Assembly (NCBI RefSeq): GCF_963678635.1
Contig: NW_026971509.1
Span: 62,001 to 126,000 of the forward strand
Direction: 5' to 3'
DNA length: 64,000 nt
Source: Symsagittifera roscoffensis
Lineage: Eukaryota > Xenacoelomorpha > Acoela > Convolutidae
The notes below the pieces were generated by a model that searched no databases, was not told the origin of the DNA, and saw only the letters and a program-made list of their open reading frames with translations. Numbering within the stretch: the stretch's first letter is position 1; the number at the start of each line of letters is the position of its first letter. A program made the position numbers and the translations under genes. This document shows, piece after piece, positions 42,662 through 56,698 of the stretch.

Positions 42662-44904
42662 TCGCATCCGGGGTTTTCGATGTATTTTGTTTCAAAGTTT
42701 TCTTGTGAGTGATTGGTGAAGTGCTATCTAAATTCTTTCAAGAGAAAGTATATTGACTCAGTCTACGAAGAACATGTGATGATGTATTTGAGGTCTTGCT
42801 GTGAAACCTGGCAGATCGTATTGGAGTGCTTGGGGAAATCAATTTCGTAAGTCAGAGCGAGACTAAGCTTATTCTCACTATTCGTTCAAAATTGACCGAG
42901 TAGCGAGATGAAAGATTGATTTCTTTGATAGGAGTCGCAAAATTACAAGTATACATATAATGTATTTGACATCGATATGGTTATTGTTCTCTTTCAATAG
43001 TTTCCTCTGCTGCGATGTCTGCTCTATATCCGATGAGGGCTGTGACTGCGCCAAGCAAAACCAATAGATTTGCCATTCCATAGTAGGAGTTTCTTTGAGC
43101 ATATCTCCCTTCTACTGCTCGATTACTATGCTCTGTAAAGTCGTTCCTAAGTTACCTATGCATTTATTTATTCAGTTTTAGTTATGATTCAATTAGTTTT
43201 TTCGCAGAAGTTTTTTTAGTTCGTTCTCTTTTTAAAGGGTTGCCCACCCTAGAGTTAATCATAACAAAAACTGTGGGTTTATGTTGTAAGCGTGATAAAG
43301 TTCGGTGGGTTAGGCCGTCAAAAAGAATGCTCGAAACGTCTTTCACTGGTGGGTAAAGCCAGTCGGATTATAGTTATGAGTGTTTTTTAGTACAATCTTC
43401 TCTTGATTATAACCTCTTTTTCATCGTGTCAAGTGTTTTTATCAAATGTTTCTTATGATTATGTCCTTTTCATAAAAACAGTTTGTCTTTATTTAGTATT
43501 GATTTGGGAATTTTTAAGGTTTTTTGTGGTTTAATTAAATGTTGATTTATGTTAAAAAAAAAAGAGCAAAAATGAGAACAAAAAATTATTGTTTGAGGTT
43601 GTTCTATTATTTCGTAATATGTTTCGATTTGATTGTGTGTTGTGACTTGAGATTAGTATCTTAAGGTCGATGATTCATAAGTATTGAAGGAAATTGGGCT
43701 GGGTTGTTTTTTTTTACTTTTTGATTTAAGTCTGAACGCAGCGCAAAAAAATTGTTTAGTAGTTGGTGTGTTGAATTTTTGTAATTGATTTTAGTTTGGA
43801 TAAATTTGTTATTGAAGAGGACATGTTCACATTGAAGTGTTGTTTTGTGGTTCATAATGTGTTTGGTTTTGTTTTTAGTTGCTTTTTGTATTCATTTATT
43901 CGTGCGTCAATTTTTTTTTGTTTTAATCTTGAAAACATTTAAAAATATTGCGAATAATTTTCGGGATACGCTTACTTGTCTACTAACTTGCGTATGTACT
44001 GCACATCTCTTATAAACTCTATTATGAGGTGAAAAAAATCCAATAAAATTGAATATTGCTGGTAAGATTGCTAACTGTTCTAGTAAATAATAGGTCCATC
44101 CGAAAAAATCCAAAAATCCATGAATCTGTTTATGGGAGAGATATCTTGAAGTCAATGTTTTTCTCCATTTAGGTAGATAAAATCGTTGCTTCTCTTTACA
44201 ATATCCACCGTAACCTTGTGTATAGATAACACAGAAGCCTGCTGTTTCGGGCGGAAACTGGGGGAGGGTGGGGCGGAAACTGGGGGAGGGTGAACTGGGT
44301 GTTTGAAACCGGGGGTGGAAGTGCCTAGAATCATCTACAAAACGTGTTTCTCCTCAACGGCAGTATTCAGCATTGAGAAAAAATTAAACGTCTATGACTA
44401 AAAAATTTTGTTCAAACAAAAAACTTAGATTGGAAAACACTAAGTTTACCAGACGCTGCCAGCTATTCAGTTAGCGCTCAATTTTTGTCAGAGTTATGAA
44501 AATGTCAACTATAAAAAAGAAAGAAAAACCATCTATGCTGAGTTTAAGTCCGGGTGGCCTTCTCAAATAGTAATTTCAGATAAGGATACATCGTCTGTTT
44601 GTTACGCTATCATTTTTCGGCCGGATAAGTTCGTAAAACTCATTCGTCTAATAGCAATACGAATCTTACTCTAATATCTTTTAGTTCCTTGTCTCAAAAT
44701 CTCACTGGTCTATCGCGAGGTTAGAGGAGAGAAGATAGCAACTGATTTTCTTCTGTTTTCTAAATTCTTCGACTGAAAATACGAATAATTTCAGCTGTAT
44801 AAATGGTATCGTGAGTTTTAGTCAGGGATCCGAATTGGTTATTTATTAATCTTTTACAGTGAAAAAAATCAAAAAACAAAATTTCTTGTTTTAAACTGGT
44901 TCCA
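42662..44904 (-). repeat. array short unit 1
   Basis: Small hydrophobic ORF region 42.9-43.13 kb, shortened 3' region to about 43.56 kb, then a deletion junction (AAAAGAGCAAAAATGAGAAC) straight into the env C-terminal homologue (43907-44155, with FFGWTYYLLEQLAIL). The accessory ORF is absent. G-rich spacer 44.25-44.53 kb; LTR 44539-44904. Confidence 0.8.
44539..44904 (-). repeat. array LTR 2 (type B)
   Basis: 366 bp. On the minus strand it starts TGGAACCAGTTT, closely matching the start of the 18.9-kb element's LTR (TGGAACCTGATC). Nearly identical to LTR 4 and clearly different from LTRs 1 and 3. Confidence 0.85.
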
Positions 44905-45129
44905 CGCATCCGGGGTTTGGGAAGTGTTTTAAATCAAAGTTTTCTTGTGAGGTGAAGTTCTATCTAATATGGGTGAAGTGCTATGTAATATCTTTTTAAA
45001 GAGAATGTAGATTGACTCAGTACATGTGATGATGTTGTTGAGGAGTTGCTGTAAAACCTGGCGCATCGTATTGGAGTGCTGGGGGTATCAATTTCGTTAG
45101 TCAGAGCGAGATTACGTGCATTCTCAATA

Positions 45130-45378
45130 TTAGTGCAAAATTGACCGAATAGCGAGATGAAAGATTGACTTTTCTGATAGGAACGAATGACAAGGAAACG
45201 TATATTGCATTTGACATCGATTTGACCATTGAACTGTTTCAATAGCTTCCTCTGCTGCGATGTCGGCTCTATATCCGATGAGGGCTGTCACTGCACCAAG
45301 CAAAACCAATAGACTTGCCATCACATTGTCGGAGTTTCGTCGAGCATATCTCCCTTCTGCTGCTCGAGTACTATGCTC
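45130..45378 (-). CDS. small hydrophobic ORF beside the LTR (best copy)
   Basis: A minus-strand frame open from about 45378, with ATG at 45324 in this copy, to a stop at 45130. It encodes TRAAEGRYARRNSDN, then a membrane-spanning stretch (LLVLLGAVTALIGYRAD), an acidic turn (IAAEE) and a cysteine pair. Related frames occur at about 43020, 49470, 51500-51694, 55840, 58074-58271 and 60940. Several differences between copies are at third codon positions, which suggests past selection on the protein. No family is recognised, and the 18.9-kb element has no obvious equivalent. Confidence 0.45.
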   Translation of the reverse strand, partial: EHSTRAAEGRYARRNSDNVMASLLVLLGAVTALIGYRADIAAEEAIETVQWSNRCQMQYTFPCHSFLSEKSIFHLAIRSILH

Positions 45379-48300
45379 TGTTAAATCCTTGCTAAATTAC
45401 CTCTACATTTTAGTTATTCAGTTTTATTTAAAATTCTATTCGTTTTTTCGCAGAAATTTTTAAGTTCGTTCTTCTGTTTTAAAGGGTTGCTCACACTAGA
45501 GCTAATCATAACAAAAACTTTGGGATGATCTTGTAAGCGTGATACAGTTCGTTGTGTTAGGCCGGCAATAAGCACACTCAAAACGTCTTTCACTGGTGGG
45601 TAAGGCCAGTCGGAGTATAGTAATGAGTGTTTTTTGAAGAGAATCTATTCTTGATCATAACCTTTTTTCATTGTGTCAGATGTTTTTATCAAATGTTTCT
45701 TATGTTTCTGTCCTTTTTTTAAAAAAAAATTTGTCTTTAACTAGTGTTGGCTCGGGAATTTCAAAGACTTTACGTGGTCTTAACGAAAGGTTGATTTTTG
45801 TTCAAAAGAGTTTTTATCCAGTTCCTATCTGTTTTGAGTATACTGAATTTTTCCTGTACATGTCGGTAAGGCAGTGGTGTCAAAAGCTGCGTTGAATAGT
45901 AAAGCTTAATCTACTACCTTAACCGGGTTAAGGGAAAATTTGGAACATGTGAAAGCTGTTTAACGTTGTTATCAACTATTTGCGAAAATTGAATGTCATT
46001 TATTCACTACAATTGTCATGCTAAGCTATCGATAGTCTTAAACAGTGTTTGTGAAAGGGGCGAAGTCCATTGGCGAGTTGACGAGGTTCACATTTCTTGT
46101 TCACATAAGAAAATTGTTTCAACTTTAAATTAATAACCTTTTATCGATTTATTGCTTCTTATGCCAACTTTACTGTATTTGAAATACTGTTTTTATTCAG
46201 AATTTGAATTACTAATGTTCCTTCACTTGATTTACTGAAGTTATATATTTTTTTAGTTTTAGATTTTACTGCGATCGCTAGCACTTGTTGAAGCCATTTC
46301 AAAAATAGGTTTCTAATTTGCCTTGTATTTTATTTATTTAACAGGCGATTAAGGAATTTTCAAAAAGTTTCGGTGATCTACAGTGTTAGAAAATTGGGGG
46401 CCAGGGAAAAAACAAAAAGGAAAAGGATATTCGAAATGGATGATTGAAATCATAATCTTGCCTAGATGCTAATTACAATGTTTGTTCGTAGGAGTTCCTC
46501 GATAACCTTGAGTTCTTCTGGAGGCCACTAAGATTGTGGTTATTATTTGGAATCAAATTATAAATGTTTTGATTGAATTTTGCGCCTTTTTTATAATAAT
46601 GGAATTTGGACAGGTTAGTTATTTTCGTTTGAGATGGTCACGGAATGGGGTTCCTCTGTGGGGAGAGAATTAGTGTGAAGGCTTTGGATAGACATTTGTG
46701 GGACAAAATTGTAGTTTCGGAGAGTGCAGAGCAGGTTAGAACCTTTTATATGATATGTGAAATTCAAAATATAAGTGACACGACTTTGAGTTAAAAAACA
46801 TGTGGCGGTGGTGTGGATTACATGAAAATGAGTTTCGTAGAAAGTGCTTTTGAACAAAATGGTGTTAAGTATGAGTGTGGGTTTGTTCAATATTTAGCAA
46901 TAACTCATGAGAACAGTTATGATCTATTTCTTTTGGAGTGAGGAAATAAAATGTTAGTTGTAAATTGACGAAGCGGCTGAAATACGATTCATATATTTTT
47001 TTTGGATTTTAAGTGCATGATTGGTTACAATAGTGCAATGCAAACAGCCTTTTTTTAAAATTTATAGTCTTTTTTTAAAAACTACTTTTCTGTTAATTAT
47101 CAACTTACTGGAGGGTCGGTGTAAAACAGTGAGTCTTCCATATTCTGTGGAAATTATGATCAAAGTAAGGTTTGGCGAATCGAGTGGGTTTGCGGGCAAT
47201 GAGCGGTTGTAGTGGTTGAGTACCTTTGTCAAACCAATTTTGGAGAAATACTTAACTTCAGCTGCAATAGTAAGTTGGTGAATAACTGTGATATAAAGTT
47301 AGCCATCTTCAAACTTTCTGAGTAATATGCTACAGGACTGAAAATAAAAAAAGAAAAATCTAGGAAACGTAGGGATTAAAGGGATTTCATTTGAATCGGT
47401 ATTCGTCGGCTTTGGGGTTCATCATTGTCGAACCATGTTGTGGAAAAATGATGTAGATTTGTTCAGAATGATGGCTTTGGTGACATCGGGATAAGAAATA
47501 GTGGTTGAATAGGTATCTGCGGAAGTTAGTTGGGTATTTTTGTTTCATGGAATAGGTTTCTCAGGGTGAAGGTGAGTGGGTAAAATGTTGTATAGTGAAT
47601 GGAGTATTAGTATTGTGTATTAGTGTTTGGTATATTATGAAATTATCTAAATTGTGTCAAAATTGATCGTCGGTTATGGTAAAAGGGGCGTCATCGATAG
47701 CGCTAGAAAGTTGTGAAAGAATGGGGGTAGCGTCTGTGTATGATGATCCGGAGTTTGATGAGTGATCCGCGTGATAACGGGAACCTGGGGAGTGATAGGT
47801 TTAAAAGGTGGCTGGGAAAAACTAGTAGTTGGGCTTGTTTCGGAATCTCATCTGAAAATTCTTCAGGAGTGTCGATGGCTGGGATTTCTAAAACGCTGCG
47901 TGTTTTGAAATGCTGTTTGTGCGGAGTCTTCAGAGTGCACGTGGGTTGAGTCTGGTGAAAAAATGGAAAACTTGGAATGTAAAACAGGTAGGGGAGCGGA
48001 GACGAGGTCATTGATAGATGAACACAGGAGTTTGGCGATAAATTGCTGAGAGGTAAGAAAAAGGTTGGTGCGATACGCTTTCTTGTCTACTAACTTGCGT
48101 TTGTATTGCACATCTCTAATAAACTTCATTGTGGAGCGAAAAAAATCCTTAAAATAAATATAGCATATAAGATTGCATATAAATGTTCTAGTATATGATA
48201 GGGCCATCCGAAAACATCTAAAAATCATCTTTGATTTAATGAAAACTGAATATGTTTATGAAAAAGATATCTTGAGGTCGATAATGTTATCCCCTTAGTC

Positions 48301-48462
48301 ATATAAAATCTTTATTTTCTTTACAATATCCACTGTAACCTTGTGTATAGATAACACAAAAGACTGATTTTTCGGCGAATTTTCTAAAGTTCAGTTTGTC
48401 GTTGTATTGTATCAGTTTCAGTGAGATGTTCTTGCACTTGGTGTTCTAATGTTTTTTTACAA

Positions 48463-48526
48463 CTGGAGGGGGGATGGGGGCGCAAACTGGGGGAGAGGGA
48501 ACTGGGTGTTTCAAATTGGGGGTGGA
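48463..48526. repeat. G-rich block beside array LTRs (representative)
   Basis: The plus strand has successive runs of 3-6 G (GGAGGGGGGATGGGGGCGC, ACTGGGGGAGAGGGAACTGGG, GGGGGTGG). Equivalent blocks lie at 42013-42072, 44252-44313, 50640-50690, 54836-54894 and 57064-57155. Four or more G-runs with short loops meet the usual quadruplex pattern. The block sits between the env remnant and the LTR in each unit. Confidence 0.7.
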
Positions 48527-48743
48527 AACACCTAGAATCATCTACAAACTCTGTTTCTGAACGGCAGTACTCAGCATTGAGCAAAAAATTTAATGTCCAT
48601 GACTCAACCAAACTTCTTCACACAAAAACTTGGGTTGGGAAACACTAATTTTAACAGACGCTGCCAGCTATTTAGTTAGCGGTCAGTTTTTGTCAAAGTT
48701 CTGCAAATGTGAACAGTAAAAATGTAAGAAAAACCATCTATGC

Positions 48744-49110
48744 TGAGTTTAGGTCCGGGTGGCCTTCTCAAAGAGTAATTTCAGATAACGGTACGCCGTC
48801 TGTTAGTAAAGCTATCTTTTTTCGGCCGGATAGGTTCGTAAAACTCCTTAGTCTAAAAGCAAAACTAATCTTATTCTTATAGCTTTTACTTCCTTGTCTC
48901 AAAATCTCACTGGTCTATCGCGAGGTTAGAGGAGAGAAGATAACAACTGAATTTTATCTGTTTTCTACATTTCTGACCAAAAATACAATTAGTTTAAACT
49001 GTACCATTTGTATCATGAGTTTTAGTTATGGATCCAAGTTGGTTAGTTTTCAAGGTTTCAAAGTGAAAAACATCAAAATACAAAAAAAAATCTTGTTAAA
49101 AACTGTTTCA
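48744..49110 (-). repeat. array LTR 3 (type A)
   Basis: 367 bp, almost the same sequence as LTR 1. Confidence 0.85.
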
Positions 49111-51274
49111 TCGCATCCGGGGTTTTGGATGTATTTTGTTTCAAAGTTTTCTTGTGAGTGATTGGTGAAGTGCTATCTAAATTCTTTCAAGAGAAAGTAT
49201 ATTGACTCAGTCTACGAAGAACATGTGATGATGTTGTTGAGGTCTTGCTGTGAAGCCTGGCAGATCGTATTGGAGTGCTTGGGGAAATCAATTTCGTAAG
49301 TCAGAGCGAGACTAAGCTTATTCTCACTATTTGTTCAAAATTGACCGAGTAGCGAGATGAAAGATTGATTTCTTTGATAGGAGTCGCAAAATTACAAGTA
49401 TACATATAATGCATTTGACATCGATATGGTTATTGTTCTCTTTCAATAGTTTCCTCTGCTGCGATGTCTGCTCTATATCCGATGAGGGCTGTGACTGCGC
49501 CAAGCAAAACCAATAGATTTGCCATTCCATAGTAGGAGTTTCGTTGAGCATATCTCCCTTCTACTGCTCGATTACTATCCTCTGTAAAGTCGTTGCTAAA
49601 TTACCTATGCATTTATTTATTCAGTTTTAGTTATGATTCAATTAGTTTTTTCGCAGAAGTTTTTTTAGTTCGTTCTCTTTTTAAAGGGTTGCCCACCCTA
49701 GAGTTAATCATAACAAAAACTGTGGGATTATGTTGTAAGCGTGATAAAGTTCGGTGGGTTAGGCCGTCAAAAAGAATGCTCCAAACGTCTTTCACTGGTG
49801 GGTAAAGCCAGTCGGATTATAGTTATGAGTGTTTTTTAGTACAATCTTCTCTTGATTATAACCTCTTTTTCATCGTGTCAAGTGTTTTTTATCAAATGTT
49901 GCTTGTGATTATGTCCTTTTCATAAAAACAGTTTGTCTTTATTTAGTATTGATTTGGGAATTTTTAAGGTTTTTTGTGGTTTAATTAAATGTTGATTTAT
50001 GTTAAAAAAAAGAGCAAAAATGAGAACAAAAAATTATTGTTTGAGGTTGTTCTATTATTTCGTAATATGTTTCGATTTGATTGTGTGTTGTGACTTGAGA
50101 TTAGTATCTTAAGGTCGATGATTCATAAGTATTGAAGGAAATTGGGCTGGGTTGTTTTTTTTACTTTTTTGATTTAAGTCTGAACGCAGCGCAAAAAATT
50201 GTTTAGTAGTTGGTGTGTAGAATTTTTGTAATTGATTTTAGTTTGGATAAATGTGTTATTGAAGAGGACATGTTCACATTGAAGTGTTGTTTTGTGGTTC
50301 ATAATGTGTTTGGTTTTGTTTTTAGTTGTTTTTTGTATTCATTTATTCGTGCGTCAATTTTTTTTTTTTAATCTTGAAAACATTTAAAAATATTGCGAAT
50401 AATTTTCGGGATACGCTTACTTGTCTACTAACTTGCGTATGTAGTGCACATCTCTTATAATCGCTATTATGAGGTGAAAAAAATCCTATAAAATTGAATA
50501 TTGCTTGTAAGATTGCTAACTGTTCTAGTATATAATAGGTCCATCCGAATAGGCCCATTTAGGTAGATAAAATCGTTGCTTCTCTTTACAATATCCACCG
50601 TAACCTTGTGTATAGATAACACAGAAGCCTGCTGTTTCGGGCGGAAACTGGGGGAGGGTGAACTGGGTGTTTGAAACCGGGGGTGGAAGTGCCTAGAATC
50701 ATCTACAAAATGTGTTTCTCCTCAACGGCAGTATTCAGCATTGAGAAAAAATTAAACGTCTATGACTAAAAAGATTTTGTTCAAACAAAAAACTTAGATT
50801 GGAAAACACTAAGTTTACCAGACGCTGCCAGCTACTCAGTTAGCGCTCAATTTTTGTCAGAGTTATGAAAATATAAACTATAAAAAAGAAAGAAAAACCA
50901 TCTATGCTGAGTTTAGGTCCGGGTGGCCTTCTCAAATAGTAATTTCAGATAAGGATACATCGTCTGTTCGTTACGCTATCATTTTTCGGCCGGATAAGTT
51001 CGTAAAACTCATTCGTCTAATAGCAATACGAATCTTACCCTAATATCTTTTAGTTCCTTGTCTCAAAATCTCACTGGTCTATCGCGAGGTTAGAGGAGAG
51101 AAAATAGCAAGTGATTTTCTTCTGTTTTCTAAATTCTTCGACTGAAAATACGAATAATTTCAGCTGTATAAATGGTATCGTGAGTTTTAGTCAGGGATCC
51201 GAATTGGTTATTTATTAATCTTTTACAGTGAAAAAAATCAAAAAACAAAAAGTTCTTGTTTTAAACTGGTTCCA
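49111..51274 (-). repeat. array short unit 2
   Basis: Same structure and same deletion junction (about 50005) as short unit 1, with the accessory ORF absent. Env C-terminal homologue at 50343-50558, G-rich spacer 50640-50690, LTR 50908-51274. Confidence 0.8.
50908..51274 (-). repeat. array LTR 4 (type B)
   Basis: 367 bp, very close to LTR 2. Confidence 0.85.
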
Positions 51275-54200
51275 CGCATCCGGGGTTTGGGAAGTGTTTT
51301 AAATCAAAGTTCTCTTGTGAGGTGAAGTTCTTTCTAATATGGGTGAAGTGCTATGTAATATCTTTTTAAAGAGAATGTAGATTGACTCAGTACATGTGAT
51401 GATGTTGTTGAGGAGTTGCTGTGAAACCTGGCGCATCGTATTGGAGTGCTGGGGGTATCAATTTCGTTAGTCAGAGCGAGATCACGTGCATTCTCAATAT
51501 TAGTGCAAAATTGACCAAATAGCGAGATGAAAGATTGATTGTTCTGATAGGAACGAATGACAAGGAAACGTGTATTGCATTTGACATCGATTTGACCATT
51601 GAACTGTTTCAATAGATTCCTCTGCTGCGATGTCGGCTCTATATCCGATGAGGGCTGTCACTGCACCAAGCAAAACCAATAGACTTGCCATCACATTGTC
51701 GGAGTTTCGTCAAGCATATCTCCCTTCTGCTGCTCGAGTACTATGCTCTGTTAAATCCTTGCTAAATTACCTCTACATTTTAGTTATTCAGTTTTTTTTT
51801 TAAATTCTATTAGTTTTTTCGCAGAAATTTTTAAGTTCGTTCTTCTGTTTTAAAGGGTTGCCCACCCTAGAGCTAATCATAACAAAAACTTTGGGATGAT
51901 CTTGTAAGCGTGATACAGTTCGTTGTATTAGGTCGTCAATAAGCACACTCAAAACGTCTTTCACTGGTGGGTAAGGCCAGTCGGAGTATAGTAATGAGTG
52001 TTTTTTGAAGAGAATCTATTCGTGATCATAACCTTTTTTCATTGTGTCAGATGTTTTTATCAAATGTTTCTTATGTTTCTGTCCTTTTTTTTAAAAAAAA
52101 ATTTGTCTTTAACTAGTGTTGGCTCGGGAATTTCAAAGATTTTACGTGGTCTTAACGAAAGGTTGATTTTTGTTCAAAAGAGTTTTTATCCAGTTCCTAT
52201 CTGTTTTGAGTATACTGAATTTTTCCTGTACATGTCGGTAAGGCAGTGGTGTCAAAAGCTGCGTTGAATAGTAAAGCTTAATCTACTACCTTAACCGGGT
52301 TAAGGGAAAATTTGGAACATGTGAAAGCTGTTTAACGTTGTTATCAACTATTTGCGAAAATTGAAAGTCATTTATTCACTACAATTGTCATGCTAAGCTA
52401 TCGATAGTCTTAAACAGTGTTTGTGAAAGTGGCGAAGTCAAGTGGCGAGTTGACGAGGTTCACATTTCATGTTCACATAAAAAATTTGTTTCAACTTTAA
52501 ATTAATAACCTTTTATCGATTTATTGCTTCTTATGCCAACTTTACTGTATTTGAATTACTGTTTTTGTTCTGAATTTGAATTACTAATGTTCCTTCACTT
52601 GATTTACTGAAGTTATATATTTTTTTAGTTTTAGATTTTACTGCGATCGCTAGCACTTGTTGAAGCCATTTCAAAAATAGGTTTCTAATTTGCCTTGTAT
52701 TTTATTTATTTAACAGGCGATTAAGGAATTTTCAAAAAGTTTCGGTGATCTACAGTGTTAGAAAATTGGGGGCCAGGGAAAAAACAAAAAGGAAAAGGAT
52801 ATTCGAAATGGATGATTGAAATCATAATCTTGCCTAGATGCTAATTACAATGCTTGTTCGTAGGAGTTCCTCGATAACCTTGAGTTCTTCTGGAGGCCAC
52901 TAAGATTGTGGTTATTATTTGGAATCAAATTATAAATGTTATGATTGAATTTTGCGCCTTTTTTATAATAATGGAATTTGGACAGGTTAGTTATTTTCGT
53001 TTGAGATGGTCACGGAATGGGGTTCCTCTGTGGGGAGAGAATTAGTGTGAAGGCTTTGGATAGACATTTGTGGGACAAGATTGTAGTTTCGGAGAGTGCC
53101 GTGCAGGTTAGAACCTTTTATATGATATGTGAAATTCAAAAAATAAGTGACACGACTTTGAGTTAAGAAACATGTGGCGGTGGTGTGGATTACATGAAAA
53201 TGAGTTTCGTAGAAAGTGCTTTTGAACAAAATGGTGTTAAGTATGAGTGTGGGTTTGTTCAATATTTAGCTATAACTCATGAGAACAGTTATGATCTATT
53301 TCTTTTGGAGTGAGGAAAAAAAATGTTAGTTGTAAATTGACGAAGCGGCTGAAATACGATTCATATATTTTTTTTGGATTTTAAGTGCATGATTGGTTAC
53401 AATAGTGCAATGCAAACAGCCTTCTTTTAAAATTTATAGTCTTTTTTTTAAAAACTACTTTTCTGTTAATTATCAACTTACTGGAGGGTCGGTGTAAAAC
53501 AGTGAGTCTTCCATATTCTGTGGAAATTATGATCAAAGTAAGGTTTGGCGAATCGAGTGGGTTTGCGGGCAATGAGTGGTTGTAGTGTTTGAGTACCTTT
53601 GACAAACCAATTTTGGAGAAATACTTTACTTCAGCTGCAATAGTAAGTTGGTGAATAACTGAGATATAAAGTTAGCCATCTTCAAACTTTCTGAGTAATA
53701 TGCTACAGGACTGAAAATAAAAAAAGAAAAATCAAGGAAACGTAGGGATTAAAGGGATTTCATTTGAATCGGTATTCGTCGGCTTTGGGGTTCATCATTG
53801 TCGAACCATGTTGTGGAAAAAATGATATAGATTTGTTCAGAATGATGGCTTTGGTGACATCGGGATAAGAAATAGTGGTTGAATAGGTATCTGCGGAAGT
53901 TAGTTGGGTATTTTTGTTTCATGGAATAGGTTTCTAGGGTGAAGCTGAGTGGGTAAAATGTTGTATAGTGAATGGAGTATTAGTATTGTGTATTAGTTGT
54001 TGGTATATTATGAAATTATCTAAATTGTGTCAAAATTGATCGTCGGTTATGGTAAAAGGGGCGTCATCGATAGCGCTAGAAAGTTGTGAAAGAATGGGGG
54101 TAGCGTCTGTGTATGATGATCCGGAGTTTGATGAGTGATCCGCGTGATAACGGGAACCTGGGGAGTGATAGGTTTAAAAGGTGGCTGGGAAAAACTAGTA

Positions 54201-55473
54201 GTTGGGCTTGTTTCGGAATCTCATCTGAAAATTCTTCAGGAGTGTCGATGGCTGGGATTTCTAAAACGCTGCGTGTTTTGAAATGCTGTTTGTGCGGAGT
54301 CTTCAGAGTGCACGTGGGTTGAGTCTGGTGAAAAAATGGAAAACTTGGAATGTAAAACAGGTAGGGGAGCGGAGACGAGGTCATTGATAGATGAACACAG
54401 GAGTTTGGCGATAAATTGCTGAGAGGTAAGAAAAAGGTTGGTGCGATACGCTTTCTTGTCTACTAACTTGCGTTTGTATTGCACATCTCTAATAAACTTC
54501 ATTGTGGAGCGAAAAAAATCCTTAAAATAAATATAGCATATAAGATTGCATATAAATGTTCTAGTATATGATAGGGCCATCCGAAAACATCTAAAAATCA
54601 TCTTTGATTTAATGAAAACTGAATATGTTTATGAAAAAGATATCTTGAGGTCGATAATGTTATCCCCTTAGTCTTATAAAATCTTTACTTTCTTTACAAT
54701 ATCCACTGTAACCTTGTGTATAGATAACACAGAAGCCCGCTGTTTCGGCGAACTTTCTTAAGTTCAATTTGTCGTTGTATTGTATCAGTTTCAGCGAGAT
54801 GATCTTCAACTTGGTGTTCTAATGTTTTTTACAACTGGAGGGGGTGGAGGGCAAACTGGGGGAGGGGGAACTGGGTGTTTCAAAACGGGGGATGGAAACG
54901 CCTAGAATTATCTACAAACTGTGTTTCTGAACGGCAGTACTCAGCATTGGGCAAAAATTTAGCGTCCATGACTCAATCAATTTTCTTCAAACAAAAACTT
55001 GCGTTGGGAAACACTAAGTTTAGCCGACACTGCCAGCTATTTAGTAGGCGGTCAATTTTTGTCAAAGTTATGCAAATATGAGCTGTAAAAAAGTAGGAAA
55101 AACCGTCTATGCTGAGTTTAGGTCCGGGTGGCCTTCTAAAAGAGTAATTTTAGATAACGGTACACCATCTGTTCATAAAGCTATCTTTTTTCGGCCGGAT
55201 AGGTTCGTAGAACTCCTTAGTCTAAAAGCAATACTAATCTAAAAGCAGTACTATATCTTTTAATTCCTTGTCTCAAAATCTCGAGCGATGTTAGCGGAGA
55301 GATGATAACAACTGATTTTCATCTGTTTTCTACATTTTTGACTAAAAATACGATTAGTTTCAGCTTTACATTTTGTATCGTGAGTTTTAGTTATGGATCT
55401 AATTTGGTTAGTTATTAATGTTTTATAGTGAAAAACATCAAAATACAAAAAATCTTGGTATAAACTGGTTCCT
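51275..55473 (-). repeat. array long unit 3
   Basis: Near-duplicate of long unit 2, offset about 6373 bp. Peptides in the 47703-48011 and 54076-54384 frames are identical. It shares the 440-bp deletion (at about 54430). Small hydrophobic ORF at 51500-51694; accessory-ORF remnants at 52987-53262 and 53381-53605; LTR 55113-55473. Confidence 0.8.
55113..55473 (-). repeat. array LTR 5 (type A, diverged)
   Basis: About 361 bp. Type A in its blocks but more diverged than LTRs 1 and 3, and its minus-strand TG end is mutated. Confidence 0.75.
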
Positions 55474-56698
55474 CGCATCCGGGGTTTTGGATGTGTTTTA
55501 TTTGAAAGTTTTCTTGTGAGTGGTTGGTGAAGTGCTTTCTAAACTTTTTCAAGAGAAAGCATATTGACTCAGTCTACAAAGTACATGTGATGATGTTGTT
55601 GAGGTCTTACTGTGAAAACTGGCAGATCGTATTGGAATGCTTGGGGTTATCAATTTTGTAAGTCAGAGCGATACTAAGCGCACTCTCACTATTCGTTCGA
55701 AATTGACCGAGTAGCGAGATGAAAGATTGACTTCTTTGATAGCAGTCGCAAATTACAAGTATACGTATGTTTCATTTGACATCGATTTGGCTATTGTTCT
55801 CTTTCAATAGTTTCCTCTGCTGCGATGTCTGCTCTATATCAGATGAGGGCTGTGACTGCGCCAATCAAAACCAATAGATTTGCTATTCCATAGTCGGACT
55901 TTTGTCGAGCATATCTCCCTTCTGCTGCTCGAGTACTATGCTCTGTAAAGTCGTTGCTAAATTATCTCTGCATTTATTTATTCAGTTTTAGTTATGATTC
56001 TATTAGTTTTTTCGCAGAAGTTTTTTTTAGTTCGTTCTCTATTTAAAGGGTTGCCCACCCTAAAGCTAACCATAACAAAAACTGTGGGATTATGTTGTAA
56101 GCGTGATAAATGTCGGTGGGTTAGTCAAAAATAAGCTCAAAACTTCTTTCACTGGTGGGTAAACCCAGTTGGAGTATAGTTATGAGTGTTTTTAGTAGAA
56201 TCTTTTCTTGATTATAACCTCTTTTTCATCGTGTCAAGTGTTTTTATCAAATGTTGCTTATGATTATGTCCTTTTCATAAAAACAGTTTGTCTTTATTTA
56301 GTATTGATTTGGGAATTTTTAAGGTTTTTTGTGGTTTAATTAAATGTTGATTTATGTTAAAAAAAAAGAGCAAAAATGAGAACAAAAAATTATTGTTTGA
56401 GGTTGTTCTACTTTTTTGTCTTATGTATCGATTTGATTGTGTGTTGTAACTTGAGATTAGTATCTTTAGGTCGATGATTCATAAGTTTTGAAGGAAATTG
56501 GGTTGGATTGTTTTTTTTTACTTTTTGATTTAAGTTTGAACGCAGCGCAAAAAGTTGTTTAGTAGTTGGTGTGTTGGATTTTTGTAATTGATTTTAGTTT
56601 GGACAAATGTGTTATTGAAGAGGACGTGTTCACATTGAAGTGTTGTTTTGTGGTTCATGAAATGTTTGGTTTTGTTTTTAGTTGTTTTTTGTATTCAT

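Larger units (their letters stand above)
44905..49110 (-). repeat. array long unit 2
   Basis: Small hydrophobic ORF at 45130-45324, 3' region to about 46.5 kb, accessory-ORF homologue about 46.5-48.0 kb (46615-46890 with YILNFTYHIKGSNL; 47703-48011 with IPAIDTPEEFSDE), env remnant about 48.06-48.45 kb, G-rich spacer, LTR 48744-49110. A stretch of about 440 bp present in long unit 1 (41170-41610) is missing at about 48060. Confidence 0.8.

Noticed and set aside
47021-47212. Short plus-strand ORFs in the array (also 53.4, 59.8 and 62.4 kb)
   Set aside because: They are antisense to the accessory-ORF homologues and repeat only because the array repeats.
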